DNA of 6,000 nt, taken from contig JAJFMM010000012.1 of NCBI GenBank assembly GCA_021772165.1, positions 1-6,000 of the forward strand, written 5' to 3'. Source of the DNA: Chlamydiota bacterium. Its GTDB lineage: Bacteria > Chlamydiota > Chlamydiia > Chlamydiales > SM23-39. The notes under the pieces were generated by a model. That model was given only the letters and a program-made list of their open reading frames with translations, made no database searches and was not told the DNA's origin. Each line of letters opens with the position of its first letter. The first letter of the stretch is position 1. The translations under genes were made by a program, and so were the position numbers. Positions 5,200-6,000 of this stretch are shown piece by piece.

Positions 5200-6000
5200 T
5201 TCTTCTCAGATGCCAGCTTCTTGCGCGTCTCAAAGTACTCTTCAAGAGGGCCTTGATAGATCTGGATGCCCTCTTCTTCTATGGCGATGATCTTAGTGGC
5301 AAAGCCGTTGATAAGGTCGCGGTCATGCGCAGCAACAATGGCTGTGCCTTTGAAGTCTTCTAGACCCCAAGCAAGAGCCGAAACGGCTTCGAGATCGAGG
5401 TGGTTGTTCGGTTCATCGAAGACGAAGAAGTTAGGCGCTGCCAGCAAAAAGGAGCCGAGAATCAGACGCCCTGTCTCTCCGCCGGAAAGAGCCTGGATTG
5501 ATTTGAACGCATCGTCGCCGGAAAAGAGCATTTTTCCCAGAGCGCCACGTACATCCTGGTCATACACGACTCCCTGTTTTTCCTTGAGCCAGTCAAAAGC
5601 AGTTGTTTTGCTGCTCTTGTCGATGATCTCTTCATGGTTTTGTGGGAAGTAAGCCGTATCGACTTGGTGTCCGTAGGTGATCGTTCCCTTGTCTGGTGCA
5701 AGAAGGCCTGCGATCATCTTGATCAGCGTGGTCTTTCCGCGTCCATTATTTCCGATGACCGCGATCTTGTCGCCGCGATGGATCTCTAGGGAGAAGTTTT
5801 TGATGACCTCATTGTCTCCGTAAGATTTGCTGACATCATCGATTTTTGCGACGACCTGGCCGGACGGCTTTTCCGGTGCAGCAAAGCGAATGTAGGGTCG
5901 CGAAATATTGGATTTTTTGAGATCAGGCGGCTGGAGGCGGCCGATTTCACGAATACGCGACTGCACTTGGCTAGCTCTCGTTCCTGCTCCGAATTTGGAG
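5196..6000 (-). CDS. ABC-F family ATPase (YbiT-like translation factor), C-terminal half; 5' end beyond the window
   Basis: ABC-F proteins are soluble tandem-ATPase factors that bind the ribosomal E site and influence stalled or initiating ribosomes; they are not transporters. The minus-strand frame is open to the right edge. The GTG at 5966-5964 is therefore internal, and about 267 C-terminal residues are visible. They cover the end of the inter-domain linker (SKFGAGTRASQVQSRIREI) and the whole second ABC domain. Seen: Walker A GNNGRGKTT (bases 5727-5753), Q-loop YFPQN, signature LSGGETGRL (LSGGE at 5475-5489), Walker B with FDEPNNHLD (5393-5419) and switch His in AHDRDL. The pattern resembles E. 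coli YbiT as I remember it. The usual DEPTNHLD reads DEPNNHLD here. The protein ends shortly after the second domain with a basic tail (TRKKLASEKK), with no long C-terminal extension. It is followed by the methyltransferase gene with a 4-bp overlap. Relatives in Chlamydia have been named yjjK/uup-like. Confidence 0.95.
   Translation of the reverse strand, partial: SKFGAGTRASQVQSRIREIGRLQPPDLKKSNISRPYIRFAAPEKPSGQVVAKIDDVSKSYGDNEVIKNFSLEIHRGDKIAVIGNNGRGKTTLIKMIAGLLAPDKGTITYGHQVDTAYFPQNHEEIIDKSSKTTAFDWLKEKQGVVYDQDVRGALGKMLFSGDDAFKSIQALSGGETGRLILGSFLLAAPNFFVFDEPNNHLDLEAVSALAWGLEDFKGTAIVAAHDRDLINGFATKIIAIEEEGIQIYQGPLEEYFETRKKLASEKK

Overview
The window looks like a piece of a Chlamydiae chromosome, probably from an environmental, chlamydia-like lineage rather than Chlamydia itself. 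The main reasons are the RNase Z, whose sequence closely resembles the chlamydial enzymes as I remember them, and the order lon ... rnz ... ABC-F ATPase. That order recalls the C. trachomatis lon (CT344) - CT345 - rnz (CT346) - xerC (CT347) - ABC-F (CT348) block. GC is about 50% in hand-counted lines, higher than most described chlamydiae. A Criblamydiaceae-like member is one possibility, but genus is not determined here. All family assignments and synteny are from memory and motif reading, not from a search.

Layout. Bases 1-3562 hold a tightly packed plus-strand gene train: the 3' part of lon, a stand-alone RfaE2-type nucleotidyltransferase, a GlpG-like rhomboid protease and RNase Z (rnz). 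Each gene overlaps the next by 62, 10 and 4 bp, so they are probably co-transcribed and in part translationally coupled. A 96-bp AT-rich gap (3563-3658) follows, with a possible promoter and a clear ribosome binding site. It leads to a single plus-strand gene for an unrecognised exported protein (3659-4477). The minus strand then carries an ABC-F ATPase (entering from the right edge) followed by a SPOUT (TrmH/SpoU) RNA methyltransferase. These two share an ATGA stop/start overlap. The methyltransferase converges on the exported-protein gene, and their ends overlap by 7 bp with no room for a terminator between them.

Functionally, most of the genes are core housekeeping: cytosolic protein quality control (Lon), intramembrane proteolysis (rhomboid), tRNA 3' processing (RNase Z), RNA 2'-O-methylation (SPOUT) and ribosome-associated translation factors (ABC-F). 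RfaE2 points to ADP-heptose synthesis, which is notable in a phylum whose best-known members make heptose-free LPS. No mobile element, CRISPR array, tRNA or rRNA was seen. I did not find a clear new multi-gene system. The items most worth a second look are the lon/rfaE2 dual-coding overlap with its A8 tract, the rhomboid with an enlarged first loop, the stand-alone RfaE2, and the orphan exported protein sitting where Chlamydia carries xerC.
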